From the NCBI RefSeq assembly GCF_018336975.1, contig NZ_CP025572.1:1264560-1328559 (forward strand): a DNA stretch of 64,000 nucleotides, written 5' to 3'. Below, piece by piece: positions 35,394 through 44,503 of this stretch. The DNA comes from Marinomonas sp. CT5. GTDB lineage: Bacteria > Pseudomonadota > Gammaproteobacteria > Pseudomonadales > Marinomonadaceae. The position numbers and the translations under genes are program-made. Position 1 is the stretch's first letter; each line of letters opens with the position of its first letter. A model generated the notes under the pieces. The model ran no database searches and was not told the origin of the DNA. It saw nothing but the letters and a program-made list of their open reading frames with translations.

Positions 35394-36559
35394 TATTTCG
35401 ACGGCTCAGACGGATTAACAAGGGTGTTTTTTAGGTAGCTACTAAAGGGCTTTCTGACAACTTGATATGAGCGACCTCGTAGCTTTTCCGGTACTAAAAC
35501 ATAGATAAATGTTGCGTCCACGAAGAGTGGTGTGGTGTCGAAAGCATCTAAACGACTCTGATCGTTGACATACCATATTTCACTGGTTTGGCTTAGTGCT
35601 GTACTGGGAAGCTTCCAGAGGTGTTCAATGGCTTTGCCTTCTAGCTGAACGGTAAGAAAGGCTCCAGGTAATAAAGGCGGAGTTTGATCTAATGGGGCAT
35701 CAATGCCGACCACTAGGCTACGCATTCTGGTGGTCGTGTCTATATGTTGATCAATACCAATGATATGACCTTGCCAATGGTCATTCGATTCAATGCTATT
35801 GACACGTACTGGTGTTTTACGCTTAAGAAGTGTTTTCATGTCGGGCAATTTTTGCCAATCCGTGCTGGCCAAATTAATGGTGATTTCTGCCCGATCTGTA
35901 CTGTACAAAGTCGCCACTTCACCACCTGAGCTTAAATAAGAACCCGGAGCAATAGCTCTGCTGATGACGAGAGCATCAAATGGCGCAAGGATTTGTGTGT
36001 GCTTGAGGTTGTCTTGTGCTTCTAAAAGAGCGGCTTTTGCAGAGTCGACTTCAGCCTGAGCGCTGGCCAGTTGTGGAACGCGCAATACTAAGTCTGAGTC
36101 TGGATCCCCTTTGAATCCCGCCGCTTTCCATTCAGAGCGTGCTTGATCCCCTTGGCGTTTTTCTTCTTTAAGCGCTAACTCTGCACTTGCTAGCGCCTTT
36201 TTCGCATTGGCGACCGCACTGTTCAGTTCTTTGTTTGTTAAGCGAACCAAGACATCCCCTTTTTTGACGCGCTGACCAGCTTCGAGCTCATCTGATACCT
36301 TGACGACTTCGCCACTGACTTTGCTGTTTAGGGTCAGTTGATATCTTGGTTTTGCAATACCTGATGCCTGAATGGTGGCTTGATGGCTGGCCGCGGTGAC
36401 GGTAACTACACTGACTTCTAATGCTTCTTCTTTCTTCTCTGGCAATGGTTTACCCAAATGAAACGCTTTTTGGTTTAGGGCATTATCGATATAAAAATAC
36501 ACCGCGACGGCGATCAGCAGTGAAAAAATAAGCAGTATCCATTGGGAAGAGGGTTTCAT
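35393..36559 (-). CDS. RND efflux periplasmic adaptor (MFP)
   Basis: The 388-aa protein is a membrane fusion protein: an N-terminal membrane anchor (about residues 6-24), the lipoyl-like half motif (SGEVVKVSDELEAGQRVKKGDVLVRL), an alpha-hairpin of about 70 residues (SAVANAKKALASAELALKEEK...), the second lipoyl half (ILAPFDALVISRAIAPGSYL) and beta-barrel domains. It links the permease with the outer-membrane channel. It overlaps the outer-membrane gene by ATGA and the permease gene by TAATG, so all three are translationally coupled. Confidence 0.9.
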   Translation of the reverse strand: MKPSSQWILLIFSLLIAVAVYFYIDNALNQKAFHLGKPLPEKKEEALEVSVVTVTAASHQATIQASGIAKPRYQLTLNSKVSGEVVKVSDELEAGQRVKKGDVLVRLTNKELNSAVANAKKALASAELALKEEKRQGDQARSEWKAAGFKGDPDSDLVLRVPQLASAQAEVDSAKAALLEAQDNLKHTQILAPFDALVISRAIAPGSYLSSGGEVATLYSTDRAEITINLASTDWQKLPDMKTLLKRKTPVRVNSIESNDHWQGHIIGIDQHIDTTTRMRSLVVGIDAPLDQTPPLLPGAFLTVQLEGKAIEHLWKLPSTALSQTSEIWYVNDQSRLDAFDTTPLFVDATFIYVLVPEKLRGRSYQVVRKPFSSYLKNTLVNPSEPSK

Positions 36560-37935
36560 AATGATTTAACTCCAAGGCCTAATGCCATGCCTAAGGTGAT
36601 TCGATTCGATAAGTGCTTAAAAATAAGTTCATCAAGCTGCGCTTGTAGATCAAAGGTGGTTTTTTGCGCGGCAATGAGGTCACTTAACTCAACAAGCCCG
36701 CTGCGGTATTTCTTCTCGTACTGGGCGAGATTGCTGCGTGAGCTGGAAAGCGCTTCTCTTATGTGCCTGACTTGCTGTTGCAGTACTTTTTCTTGGCCAA
36801 GGGCATTTTCTACTTCATTGACGGCTGTTAATAAGGTATCTCGGTAGGCTTGATACGCTTTGGCGGTATTCAGTTTTGCTATTTCTCTTTCTGCTTTCAG
36901 TTTGCCACCTTGATACAGAGGTTGAGTAAGTTGTGCCATTAATGACCAAACCGGAGAGGTGAAGAGCGCCACCCGAGGTGAGTCGGCAGATTGACTAAGA
37001 GCCGCACTCAAACTGATTGATGGCAGCATGTTTTTATAGGCAACGCTGGTTTTAAGATCGGCTGCTTCAATGGCAAGGTACGCCGATTTTAAGTCTGGCC
37101 GTCTTTGTAAGCTTTGGCTAGGCAGCTCACTTAAGGTCAAGCTGACTTTTGGGTAATCGCTATTGGGGGCAATGTCCAATGGCTGGGTACTGCCAATCAA
37201 CTTTTGTAATTCTCGCTTGGTAATTTCTAAGTTTTCTTGTAGTTCAACTAGATTCGCTCTTGATTGCGATGTTGAGGTACGAGCCTCATCCATTTTTTCA
37301 AGGTTATCGAGCCCGTTTTTAAAGCGTTTGATGATGCGTTCTTCATTGGTCTCAAGCAGTTGAAGACGCTGCTTTTCGATTTCAATGGCATGTTGTTTGG
37401 CCGTTAGTTCTAACCAAGTTTTCATAACATTGGCAACCAAGGTGTCTCGACTGGCTTGGTAGAGCGCTTCATCGCTTGCTAACGTCTTACTAGCGGACGC
37501 TTCTGTTTTTGCCAATTTGCCCCAGACATCGAGCTGCCAGCTAACGCTAATATCGGCGCTGTAGCGGGTGTCAGAATCTTTGGGCTTGCTGGCTGAAAGG
37601 TTGCCATTGATGGAAGGCAGTTGGTCGGCATGAGCGCCTTTCAGTTCCCATAGACTGGACTGCAAGGTCAGTAAGGTACTTTGCAAGCTTGGGTTGGATT
37701 CGAGTGCTTGCTGAATGAACTGATCTAGCTCGGGAGCGTGAATGAGGTCGGTTAAATAGCTAGCCGGGGCGACGTCATCAAGAGAGCTCCATTGCGAAGC
37801 CTTATTGTGGCTAGCCGTCTTTAACTCTTGTTGCGCAAGCTCGGCAAAATTTTCTCGTTGATGGTTGCTACTGCACGCAGCGAGACTAAGCCCAATAAAA
37901 AGGAGCCCTAAATAGCGAAAAGGCCGGTACTGCAT
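36556..37935 (-). CDS. Outer-membrane efflux lipoprotein (NodT/TolC type)
   Basis: A 459-aa outer-membrane factor of the NodT family. A lipoprotein signal (LSLAAC, Cys at about residue 21) is followed by two OEP repeats rich in helical coiled-coil sequence. It would form the trimeric exit duct of the tripartite pump. It is the first gene of the operon, with GGAC eight bases before the ATG. No regulator gene adjoins this pump; the nearest is the MocR-type gene 150 bases upstream on the same strand. Confidence 0.9.
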   Translation of the reverse strand: MQYRPFRYLGLLFIGLSLAACSSNHQRENFAELAQQELKTASHNKASQWSSLDDVAPASYLTDLIHAPELDQFIQQALESNPSLQSTLLTLQSSLWELKGAHADQLPSINGNLSASKPKDSDTRYSADISVSWQLDVWGKLAKTEASASKTLASDEALYQASRDTLVANVMKTWLELTAKQHAIEIEKQRLQLLETNEERIIKRFKNGLDNLEKMDEARTSTSQSRANLVELQENLEITKRELQKLIGSTQPLDIAPNSDYPKVSLTLSELPSQSLQRRPDLKSAYLAIEAADLKTSVAYKNMLPSISLSAALSQSADSPRVALFTSPVWSLMAQLTQPLYQGGKLKAEREIAKLNTAKAYQAYRDTLLTAVNEVENALGQEKVLQQQVRHIREALSSSRSNLAQYEKKYRSGLVELSDLIAAQKTTFDLQAQLDELIFKHLSNRITLGMALGLGVKSL

Positions 37936-38087
37936 TCATGAAGTCCTAGTAAAATGTTTGTTAAGACGGGTTAGGTCTCTTTTCCATTGTTGATCAATAA
38001 ATGTAGGCGTTATTGTGACCTGATTATTATGTCACTCGTTAGTGTTTTTAACTTTCTTTTCGTTTATTTACATAACGGGCTTATTTA

Positions 38088-39533
38088 TTAGCTTGCCTTT
38101 AAGTGACTCATGTTTTGTGTGTTTTGTTCCCTGAATTTTTTAAGAATGTTAGCGAGGGTTTTGATTGCCCACTCACGTTTCTCCATGCTTTGCTCGCTAA
38201 AATTCAGACGAAAGCAATTGCGGTATTTTCCTGTTGCGGAAAACAAAGGACCCGGCGCAAATCCAACCCCTTCCTCACGACATTTCTCCACTAGCTTCAT
38301 GCTATCGATACTGGGGTTGAGTTCGACCCACAAAATGAAACTGCCAGCTGGATAACTAACACGAGTGTCACTTGGAAAATAAGTCTTGATGATACTTAGA
38401 AGGTGATCTCTCTGTTGCTCATAGTTTTGCCTCATTAGACGAATGTGTTTCGAATAGCCACCTAGACGGATGAATTTAGCGATAGCAAGCTGAGGAAATA
38501 CCGGACACATGGAGCTGCTGACGTATTTGATGTGGGTGACTTTATCACGATAGCGTCCAGGAGCGATCCAGCCCACACGCATTCCCGGTGCGATGGTTTT
38601 GGAAAATGATGAGCAGAGTAGAACTCGGCCGTCAGTATCAAACGATTTTATGCTTTTGGGGCGAGGGAATTGGTAAGAAATATCACCGTAGATATCGTCT
38701 TCTATGATGGCAATATCATAACTTTGGGCAAGTCGATACAACTGCTCTTTTTTGTCTTCCGGCATGGTGTAACCCATTGGGTTGTTACAGGTGGGGGTGA
38801 CAAAAATAGCTTTTATGGGCCATTGATCAAGAGCCAATTCTAAGGCTTCAAGACTGATACCTGTTTCAGGGTGGGTGGGGATCTCCATCGCTTTAAGGTT
38901 GGCGGCTTTGATCGCCTGCATAGAACCGTAAAAGCTTGGGGATTCAATCGCAATAATATCGCCTGGTTGGGTTACTGCGCGTAAACAAACAGAAAGCGCT
39001 TCTTGGCAGCCAGAAGTTACCACTAAATCATCAGGGTGTAATTGACAGCCTGATGCCACAGCGAGCCGGCAAAGCTGTGTTCGCAGCTCTTCTGAACCTC
39101 GAATGTCAGCGTAACCCAGCCCGAGTTCAGGTTTTTGCTTGGAAAGTTCAGACAAGGTTTTTAATAAGGGTTTTAGTGTTGTGGCTTGCATATCAGGCAT
39201 GGCGTGTTGTAACTGAACCCCCTTATTACCACTGCGATTCATCAGCATGTTCAGTACTTCCTCCCATTGAGAGACTTCTAAAGGACGCTGTGGTGGTCTT
39301 GAAATGCTGGGTAGGTTGTCTTTTTTCCGAGAACAAGCGAAATAACCAGATTTTGGTTTGGCTTCAACAAGGCCCTCTTGCTCCAGCTGTCGGTAAGCTT
39401 CTTGGACCGTGGAAATACTCACACCATGTTCTTGGGCTAGTTGACGGACAGAGGGCAGTTTTTCTCCCGGCTTATAAAAGTCATGTTGTATGTGCTCACG
39501 CAGGCGATTGGCTAGTTTTTGATAAAGTGTCAT
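38088..39533 (-). CDS. MocR/PdxR-type regulator (GntR HTH + aminotransferase)
   Basis: At 481 aa the protein joins a GntR winged helix (MTLYQKLANRLREHI, GEKLPSVRQLAQEHGVSIST) with a class I aminotransferase-like domain. The PLP Lys is in SSFSKTIAPGMRVGW. MocR proteins use PLP or PLP-amino acid adducts as effectors. The divergent DUF1127-LysE genes and a cluster of CTGTAT motifs in the shared promoter region suggest it controls amino-acid export. ATG 39533 has AAGGGGA at correct spacing, so the upstream in-frame ATG at 39554 is rejected. Confidence 0.88.
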   Translation of the reverse strand: MTLYQKLANRLREHIQHDFYKPGEKLPSVRQLAQEHGVSISTVQEAYRQLEQEGLVEAKPKSGYFACSRKKDNLPSISRPPQRPLEVSQWEEVLNMLMNRSGNKGVQLQHAMPDMQATTLKPLLKTLSELSKQKPELGLGYADIRGSEELRTQLCRLAVASGCQLHPDDLVVTSGCQEALSVCLRAVTQPGDIIAIESPSFYGSMQAIKAANLKAMEIPTHPETGISLEALELALDQWPIKAIFVTPTCNNPMGYTMPEDKKEQLYRLAQSYDIAIIEDDIYGDISYQFPRPKSIKSFDTDGRVLLCSSFSKTIAPGMRVGWIAPGRYRDKVTHIKYVSSSMCPVFPQLAIAKFIRLGGYSKHIRLMRQNYEQQRDHLLSIIKTYFPSDTRVSYPAGSFILWVELNPSIDSMKLVEKCREEGVGFAPGPLFSATGKYRNCFRLNFSEQSMEKREWAIKTLANILKKFREQNTQNMSHLKAS

Positions 39534-39562
39534 TCGTTTCCCCTTACTGTCCATTTCTCTGT

Positions 39563-39686
39563 CTGTATTGATTATAGGATGGAAAACTATCAGAAGTGAC
39601 CATACAGATTTGGCATAACTTAGCCATACAGTCGAGAAAAAGGGTATTCTGTATGATTTATTTCGTCACTTTCTGAATCTGTATTG
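39563..39686. promoter_or_regulatory. Cluster of CTGTAT motifs, likely MocR operator
   Basis: CCATACAG occurs twice as direct repeats 24 bases apart (39600-39607, 39624-39631). CTGTATGA at 39649-39656 is an inverted copy, and CTGTATTG occurs at 39563-39570 and 39679-39686. Two direct repeats plus an inverted copy is the usual arrangement of MocR-type binding regions. Confidence 0.6.
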
Positions 39687-39769
39687 TATTTCTGTCTTCT
39701 TTTAAAGTGTTTATTCATACACAAAGCATTTTTTATCACTTAATTGGCACGCTTTAAAAGGAGAATATT

Positions 39770-39976
39770 ATGTTAATCATCAGCTTGCTCGTTGGTCTTC
39801 AGCAAAGTGTTACACGCTTTGCAACACGTAGAGCGTTGGCAAAATTAACACCGCAACAAATGTTGGATATTGGTATGACAGAAGAGCGCAGACGCGAGGA
39901 ATTGTCGCAAGCTAATCTGTTTGGGTGGGCACGTGATTTGATGTTACTTATGAGAAACAGCGGTAGGTCGTTATGA
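39770..39976 (+). CDS. DUF1127 small protein
   Basis: This 68-aa protein carries the DUF1127 motif in ALAKLTPQQMLDIGMTEERRREE, preceded by a hydrophobic start. DUF1127 proteins are small, basic, often regulatory (some bind RNA or affect phosphate and colonisation genes). AAAAGGAG before the ATG gives a strong start. Its stop overlaps the LysE start by ATGA, so the two are translated together and probably regulated by the divergent MocR gene. Confidence 0.82.
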   Translation: MLIISLLVGLQQSVTRFATRRALAKLTPQQMLDIGMTEERRREELSQANLFGWARDLMLLMRNSGRSL

Positions 39977-40626
39977 TGGATGCCTCTTTTTTCTTAGCGC
40001 TAGCTATGTTTGCCTTTGTGACCTCAGTGACCTCAGTGACCTCAGTGACCTCAGTGACCTCAGTGACCTCAGTGACACCAGGGCCTAATAATATTATGTT
40101 ATTGGCATCGGGTGCACAGTTTGGCTACCGTAAAACCTTACCCCATATGTTTGGTATTGTGTTTGGGATATCTAGCCTTTTGCTGTCTACCTTACTGGGT
40201 CTTGGTGCATTATTTACTCTTTATCCGCCGTTATACCAAGTCTTGGAGTGGGTGGGCTGTGCTTATTTGTTGTGGTTAGCATGGAAGATCGGCAGTGCAC
40301 CAGTAGGCAATTTAGACACTCAAAAAGCACCTTTGTCGCCGATGCGTTGGTGGCAAGCCTTGCTGTTTCAATATGTGAATCCGAAAGCATGGATGATGGC
40401 CGTAGGCTGTGTCAGTACCTTTGCTATGGCTGGTGATTTGTACACTCAGTCTGGTTTTTGGATCATGGTATTATTTGCTGTGATGGGATTTCCTGCTATT
40501 TCAATTTGGGCATGGGCTGGTGTGAGTATTCGTCATTGGTTAACAGATCAGAAGCGTCAACGACTCTTTAATCTTTGTATGGGGTTGGCTACGGCATCGA
40601 CCTTATTATTGATTATTGGTCATTAA
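39973..40626 (+). CDS. LysE/RhtB-family exporter with internal Val-Thr-Ser repeat
   Basis: A 217-aa LysE/RhtB amino-acid exporter with about six membrane helices. The family motif VTPGPNNIMLLASG is preceded by six consecutive Val-Thr-Ser triplets (residues 16-33), encoded by a perfect 9-bp tandem repeat; relatives have a single copy, so the first helix carries about 15 extra, weakly hydrophobic residues. Whether the protein still inserts normally is an open question. The rest (QYVNPKAWMMAVG, PAISIWAWAGVSIRHW) is intact. It follows DUF1127 with an ATGA overlap. Confidence 0.85.
   Translation: MMDASFFLALAMFAFVTSVTSVTSVTSVTSVTSVTPGPNNIMLLASGAQFGYRKTLPHMFGIVFGISSLLLSTLLGLGALFTLYPPLYQVLEWVGCAYLLWLAWKIGSAPVGNLDTQKAPLSPMRWWQALLFQYVNPKAWMMAVGCVSTFAMAGDLYTQSGFWIMVLFAVMGFPAISIWAWAGVSIRHWLTDQKRQRLFNLCMGLATASTLLLIIGH
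40018..40080 (+). repeat. 9-bp tandem repeat (GTGACCTCA)6 inside lysE-like gene
   Basis: Six exact copies of GTGACCTCA fill 40018-40071, and a seventh, altered unit GTGACACCA (40072-40080) encodes Val-Thr-Pro of the family motif. The unit is a multiple of three, so copy-number change alters protein length, not frame. Confidence 0.97.
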
Positions 40627-40648
40627 ATGCTAATAAAGGAAAATTGCT

Positions 40649-40951
40649 GTGACAGATGAACTAGATAAGAGCAAAAGTGAGTGGAGTATTTATATGATAA
40701 AAACTCGCTTGAATACGCTTTATACTGGTATCAGCACCGATGTTGAGCGCCGTTTTAAAGAGCACTCTGGTGGAAGTAAGCGAGGGGCTCGTTATTTGAA
40801 GGGGAAAGGGCCTCTTGAATTAGTTTGGCACCAGACCGTAGGCTCAAAGAGCGATGCATTAGTTCTGGAATATAAGGTAAAAAAGTTGAGCCGCCAGCAA
40901 AAACTCAGTCTTATAACCGGAGCATTAGATTTAGCATTATTAAGTCAGTGA
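40649..40951 (+). CDS. GIY-YIG domain protein (YhbQ-like)
   Basis: A 100-aa stand-alone GIY-YIG nuclease domain: SIYMIKTRLNTLYTGISTDVERRFKEH matches the motif with YTG in place of YIG, and GARYLKGKGPLELVW and LEYKVKKLSR follow the YhbQ pattern, including the Glu expected to bind metal. The function of these small proteins is unsettled (possible DNA repair endonuclease). The start is GTG with AAGGA upstream, 22 bases after the exporter gene. Confidence 0.83.
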   Translation: MTDELDKSKSEWSIYMIKTRLNTLYTGISTDVERRFKEHSGGSKRGARYLKGKGPLELVWHQTVGSKSDALVLEYKVKKLSRQQKLSLITGALDLALLSQ

Positions 40952-41062
40952 TGATGGCGTAAAAAGCGATGTTATAAGTCGCAATATAAGCTTGTCTTTC
41001 CCGTCGATCATTCGTAGCATGTCGTATATTCCGTGATGATTATCACTAGGGGGCAAGAAGCT

Positions 41063-41464
41063 ATGATCAGTCATTTTGACCACATTGTTTTGACGGTGGC
41101 AAATATCGACAAAGCCGTGTCTTTTTATGAAACCGTGCTAAAAATGGAACCCATTACGTTTGCTAATGGTCGTAAAGCTCTTCGCTTTGGTCAGCAAAAG
41201 ATTAACCTTCAATTATTAGGACAAGAACTGCGTAATCATGCAATGGAAGGTTCTGGCGATTTATGCCTAATTACCACTTGGACCATGGAGGACGTCATTG
41301 AGCACCTTAAAAGTTGTAAGGTGAATATTCTCGAAGGCCCTGTGACCAAGTCTGGAGCACTGGGGCCAATCCAATCCGTGTATTTCAATGACCCTGATAA
41401 TAACCTCATTGAAGTAAGCGTCTACGAAGAAAATGCCTCTAACAGTGAGTTAGAAGCTGACTAA
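41063..41464 (+). CDS. VOC/glyoxalase-family protein
   Basis: The 133-aa protein is a single VOC module resembling the STM3117-like group: FDHIVLTVANIDKAVSFYETVLKM at the start and SVYFNDPDNNLIEVSVY near the end, giving a His and Glu for metal binding. The substrate is unknown. ATG 41063 with AGGGGG upstream is preferred over GTG 41033. Its 3' end overlaps the convergent recQ-like gene by 26 bases. Confidence 0.82.
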   Translation: MISHFDHIVLTVANIDKAVSFYETVLKMEPITFANGRKALRFGQQKINLQLLGQELRNHAMEGSGDLCLITTWTMEDVIEHLKSCKVNILEGPVTKSGALGPIQSVYFNDPDNNLIEVSVYEENASNSELEAD

Positions 41465-43406
41465 CCGCTTCTAAAACGGATAAATAACGCCGTTCTTCGT
41501 AAACCCCAAACCCATTTAGTTGCCTGGCTTTTATTTTGGTCAAAATAGGTTGCGTTAAACCCGTTAAATAGCGTGTTACCAAGACAGCTGAGAGTGGTGT
41601 GGTTGGGCTCTTGCTACTAAGATGCTGTGCGAATTCTTGAACATATTCTGCTAAACCTTGCCAATTTTCCTGACTGCTATCCTCATTTACTGTTTGAGTA
41701 AACGTCAGTACGTTACCACGACATACTGAGCAATGACCGCAGTTCTCTGGTGATTGTTGATCCCCAAAATAGCGCGCTAAGTTATGATTTAAACAGCGAT
41801 CTAACTGGAAGAAGCGAATCATGGTGGCGATTCGTTCTACTTCGGCTGTTTGTTTTTCTTCTACATATTGATGCAGTTGCTCAGCTAATACTTGGTGATG
41901 AAAGTGCTCTGGGTGGACTTGATAGACTTCAGTTAAGCCTTTGCTTTCTAGTGTTAGTACATTGTGATCAGCCGCGAACTCTAAGACTTGTAACACGTCT
42001 CCGCGTGATAACCCCGCTTCGTTGAACAGCTTGTCAAAGTCAGGTGTGCCCCAGATTTTCTTATATTGAATGCCTTTAAGAATCGCGTGGTATGCGGCTT
42101 GCCATTCGCTCGGCACTTGGCTCGCAAAAGCGTTTCTATCGCCTTCCCATTTGATTTTAACATCCGCGTAATAACTGTATTTGGGAGTGATAGCGTCTAA
42201 TAACTCCAGCTGTACCAATAGCGTTTTTAATGGCAAAGTGCGAATGTTGGTGAGGTTGGAAAGCCCGTAAAGTTGCGTTTCCCATTCGTTGCCAAGGGTT
42301 TCTTCTGTGATAGTGCGAAGCAAACACTCTATGTCCTGTGGCTCTGGCGTGTCCCCATAAACAAAGTTTTCTAGAGTACTTAGGCCTTCAAGGTTAGCGA
42401 GTAAAACGCAGCGGCTTGGTTGATTATCTCGTCCAGCGCGGCCAATTTCTTGGCTGTAGTTTTCTATGGATTTGGGTAGATCAAAGTGTACGACTAAACG
42501 AATATCAGACTTATCGATTCCCATACCAAAGGCTATTGTTGCGACGATAATGCGAGTTTTGCTAGCCATGAAATCGGCTTGGATGGCACTTCGGACATCA
42601 CTGTTTAACCCTGCATGATAGGCAACAGCAGAGTGGCCACTTGCTTGCAATGCTTGGGCAATTTCCTCGGCTGTTTTCTGCTGAGTCACATAAACGATAC
42701 TGGCACCTTGGGTTTCGCCCAATATCTTGTTCAACGCACTGAGCTTTTCATGACGCTGAACAGGGATCAAATCAATATCTAGGTTGGCTCGATAAAACCC
42801 CGTTTGCACGATATGTTCAGGGTAAATGGCAAATTTTTGTGCCATGTCGCGTTGTACTCGACGGGTGGCTGTGGCGGTTAACAGCAATACTAATGGAATA
42901 GCCAGTTCTTGCTGGTAAAAGGGCAGTTTCAAATAGTCGGGCCTAAAATTATGACCCCATTCGGAAATACAATGAGCTTCGTCGACCACTAACATAGAGA
43001 TTGGGACGCGTTTGATAAAGCGTCGAAAGCGTTCATTTTTAAAGCGCTCAACCGAGATCATTAAGATCTTAATATCACCATTTTGTACGCCAGACATGAC
43101 GGCTTGGCTTTCATCTTTACTCTGGCTGGAATCTAAACACGCCGCGGGAATGCCTTTTGCGGTTAGAAATGCCAACTGATCGTGCATCAACGCAATTAAT
43201 GGCGATATGACGAGGGTTAAATTTGGTAACTGAGTCGCAGTGAATTGGTAACATAACGATTTACCCGAGCCTGTTGGGAAAACTGCCAGTGAGGACTGGC
43301 CGGATAACAGCTGTTCAATGGTTTGTTTTTGACCTTCACGAAATTCACTGAAACCAAATAGGGAATGAAGCGAGTGCTCTAATGATGATGTCTCTATCGA
43401 TGTCAT
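41439..43406 (-). CDS. RecQ-family DNA helicase
   Basis: A 655-aa superfamily 2 helicase of the RecQ group: GFSEFREGQKQTIEQLL, Walker A PTGSGKS, DEAHCISEWGHNFRPDYLKL (RecQ aromatic-rich loop) and IGRAGRD. The four-Cys zinc motif (RC...CGHCSVC) comes late, around residues 555-580, well beyond its place in E. coli RecQ, with a winged-helix-like stretch before it, and I see no HRDC domain. It unwinds DNA in repair. ATG 43406 gives an ATGA overlap with srkA; ATG 43424 is an alternative start. Confidence 0.85.
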   Translation of the reverse strand: MTSIETSSLEHSLHSLFGFSEFREGQKQTIEQLLSGQSSLAVFPTGSGKSLCYQFTATQLPNLTLVISPLIALMHDQLAFLTAKGIPAACLDSSQSKDESQAVMSGVQNGDIKILMISVERFKNERFRRFIKRVPISMLVVDEAHCISEWGHNFRPDYLKLPFYQQELAIPLVLLLTATATRRVQRDMAQKFAIYPEHIVQTGFYRANLDIDLIPVQRHEKLSALNKILGETQGASIVYVTQQKTAEEIAQALQASGHSAVAYHAGLNSDVRSAIQADFMASKTRIIVATIAFGMGIDKSDIRLVVHFDLPKSIENYSQEIGRAGRDNQPSRCVLLANLEGLSTLENFVYGDTPEPQDIECLLRTITEETLGNEWETQLYGLSNLTNIRTLPLKTLLVQLELLDAITPKYSYYADVKIKWEGDRNAFASQVPSEWQAAYHAILKGIQYKKIWGTPDFDKLFNEAGLSRGDVLQVLEFAADHNVLTLESKGLTEVYQVHPEHFHHQVLAEQLHQYVEEKQTAEVERIATMIRFFQLDRCLNHNLARYFGDQQSPENCGHCSVCRGNVLTFTQTVNEDSSQENWQGLAEYVQEFAQHLSSKSPTTPLSAVLVTRYLTGLTQPILTKIKARQLNGFGVYEERRYLSVLEAVSQLLTHC

Positions 43407-44410
43407 CGTGAAATTTGTCCCCATTCCAATTCGCAGTTCTTCAACTCGTTTAAGTGGTTAAGCCAATAATCTTCACTGCCAAACCAAGCAAAGGCTTTGG
43501 TAAATGCTGGGTCATGCCAACGGCTTTGTAGCCATGCGGCATAATTAATAACGCGTACACACTTGAAGACATCAACCAAATCCAACTCACGGTTTTCAAA
43601 AGGCAAGTAAGCTTCGTAGCCTTCGATGATTTCGCTTAGTTGCTGTCTAGGGTTTTCTGTCTGGGTAATATGCAGCCACAAATCTTGTACTGCTACACCA
43701 TTCTGGCAATCATCAAAATCCAGCAAGTGAAATTGCCCATTGTGTAGCATCAAGTTACTGCGATGGCTGTCCCCATGAATAGGGCGCAGTTGTGAGGGCC
43801 AATAGCGCTTGATACTGGCCTCACATTTATCTCTCAGTATTTGGATTTGTTTCTTGTAGGTGGCTTTGAGTTTTTCGGGCAGTTGCAAGTCGTTTGCCAG
43901 CTCAGTTTGTCCAAATAATGTATGTCCAGACAAAATGAGATTGGCGGCTTCGTCCATTTGTGACAAAGGGCTGACGTTAATGCGTTTTTCAAATGGTGTG
44001 GTAGATAGGTTTTGGTGAAGCTGGCCAATGAGTTCGCCAATTTGATACAGCTGGTCGAGGTTGTCCGCTTCTGGGTGCTGTCCTACTAATCTTGGTGACA
44101 AGCAAAAAAACATCTCGTTATGTCGAAACAAGGTTTCACCATTGAAGGTTAATGGGGCAACAACGGGAACACCAGCTTCTTCAAGCTTTGCTAGAGTTTG
44201 GTGTTCTTCACGAATTTGCGCTTCGTTCCAGCGTTCAGGGCGGTAAAACTTGGCGATAACGGGCGTTCCGTCTTCAATACCAATTTGATAAACCCGGTTT
44301 TCGTAACTGTTCAATGGGTATATGCGAGAGTCACTCCATAAACCCGTGGACTCCACAGCATCTAAAATGACATCAGGAAGAAGAGATGAAAAAGAGTGAG
44401 TAGCCGACAT
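43403..44410 (-). CDS. srkA: Stress response kinase SrkA
   Basis: This 335-aa protein matches SrkA (YihE/RdoA), a choline-kinase-fold Ser/Thr protein kinase involved in stress survival. NSYENRVYQIG marks the nucleotide loop, IAKFYRPERWN the Lys region, PIHGDSHRSNLM the catalytic loop and LLDFDDCQNG the metal Asp. ATG 44410 matches the usual length better than an upstream TTG at 44431. Its stop overlaps the start of the recQ-like gene, forming a two-gene operon. Confidence 0.88.
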   Translation of the reverse strand: MSATHSFSSLLPDVILDAVESTGLWSDSRIYPLNSYENRVYQIGIEDGTPVIAKFYRPERWNEAQIREEHQTLAKLEEAGVPVVAPLTFNGETLFRHNEMFFCLSPRLVGQHPEADNLDQLYQIGELIGQLHQNLSTTPFEKRINVSPLSQMDEAANLILSGHTLFGQTELANDLQLPEKLKATYKKQIQILRDKCEASIKRYWPSQLRPIHGDSHRSNLMLHNGQFHLLDFDDCQNGVAVQDLWLHITQTENPRQQLSEIIEGYEAYLPFENRELDLVDVFKCVRVINYAAWLQSRWHDPAFTKAFAWFGSEDYWLNHLNELKNCELEWGQISR

Positions 44411-44433
44411 AATGGATGCTCTGATTGTCAATA

Positions 44434-44465
44434 ATAAAAAGGGTAGGGTGTGAGTTCGTCACACC
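44434..44465 (-). terminator. Terminator after receiver-TPR gene 1
   Basis: GGTGTGA (44447-44453) and TCACACC (44459-44465) form a 7-bp stem; on the minus strand CTACCCTTTTTATT follows. It separates the receiver-TPR gene from srkA. Confidence 0.6.
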
Positions 44466-44503
44466 AAGATAAATATGTGGGTGACCATAACGATGTGAAG
44501 GGA

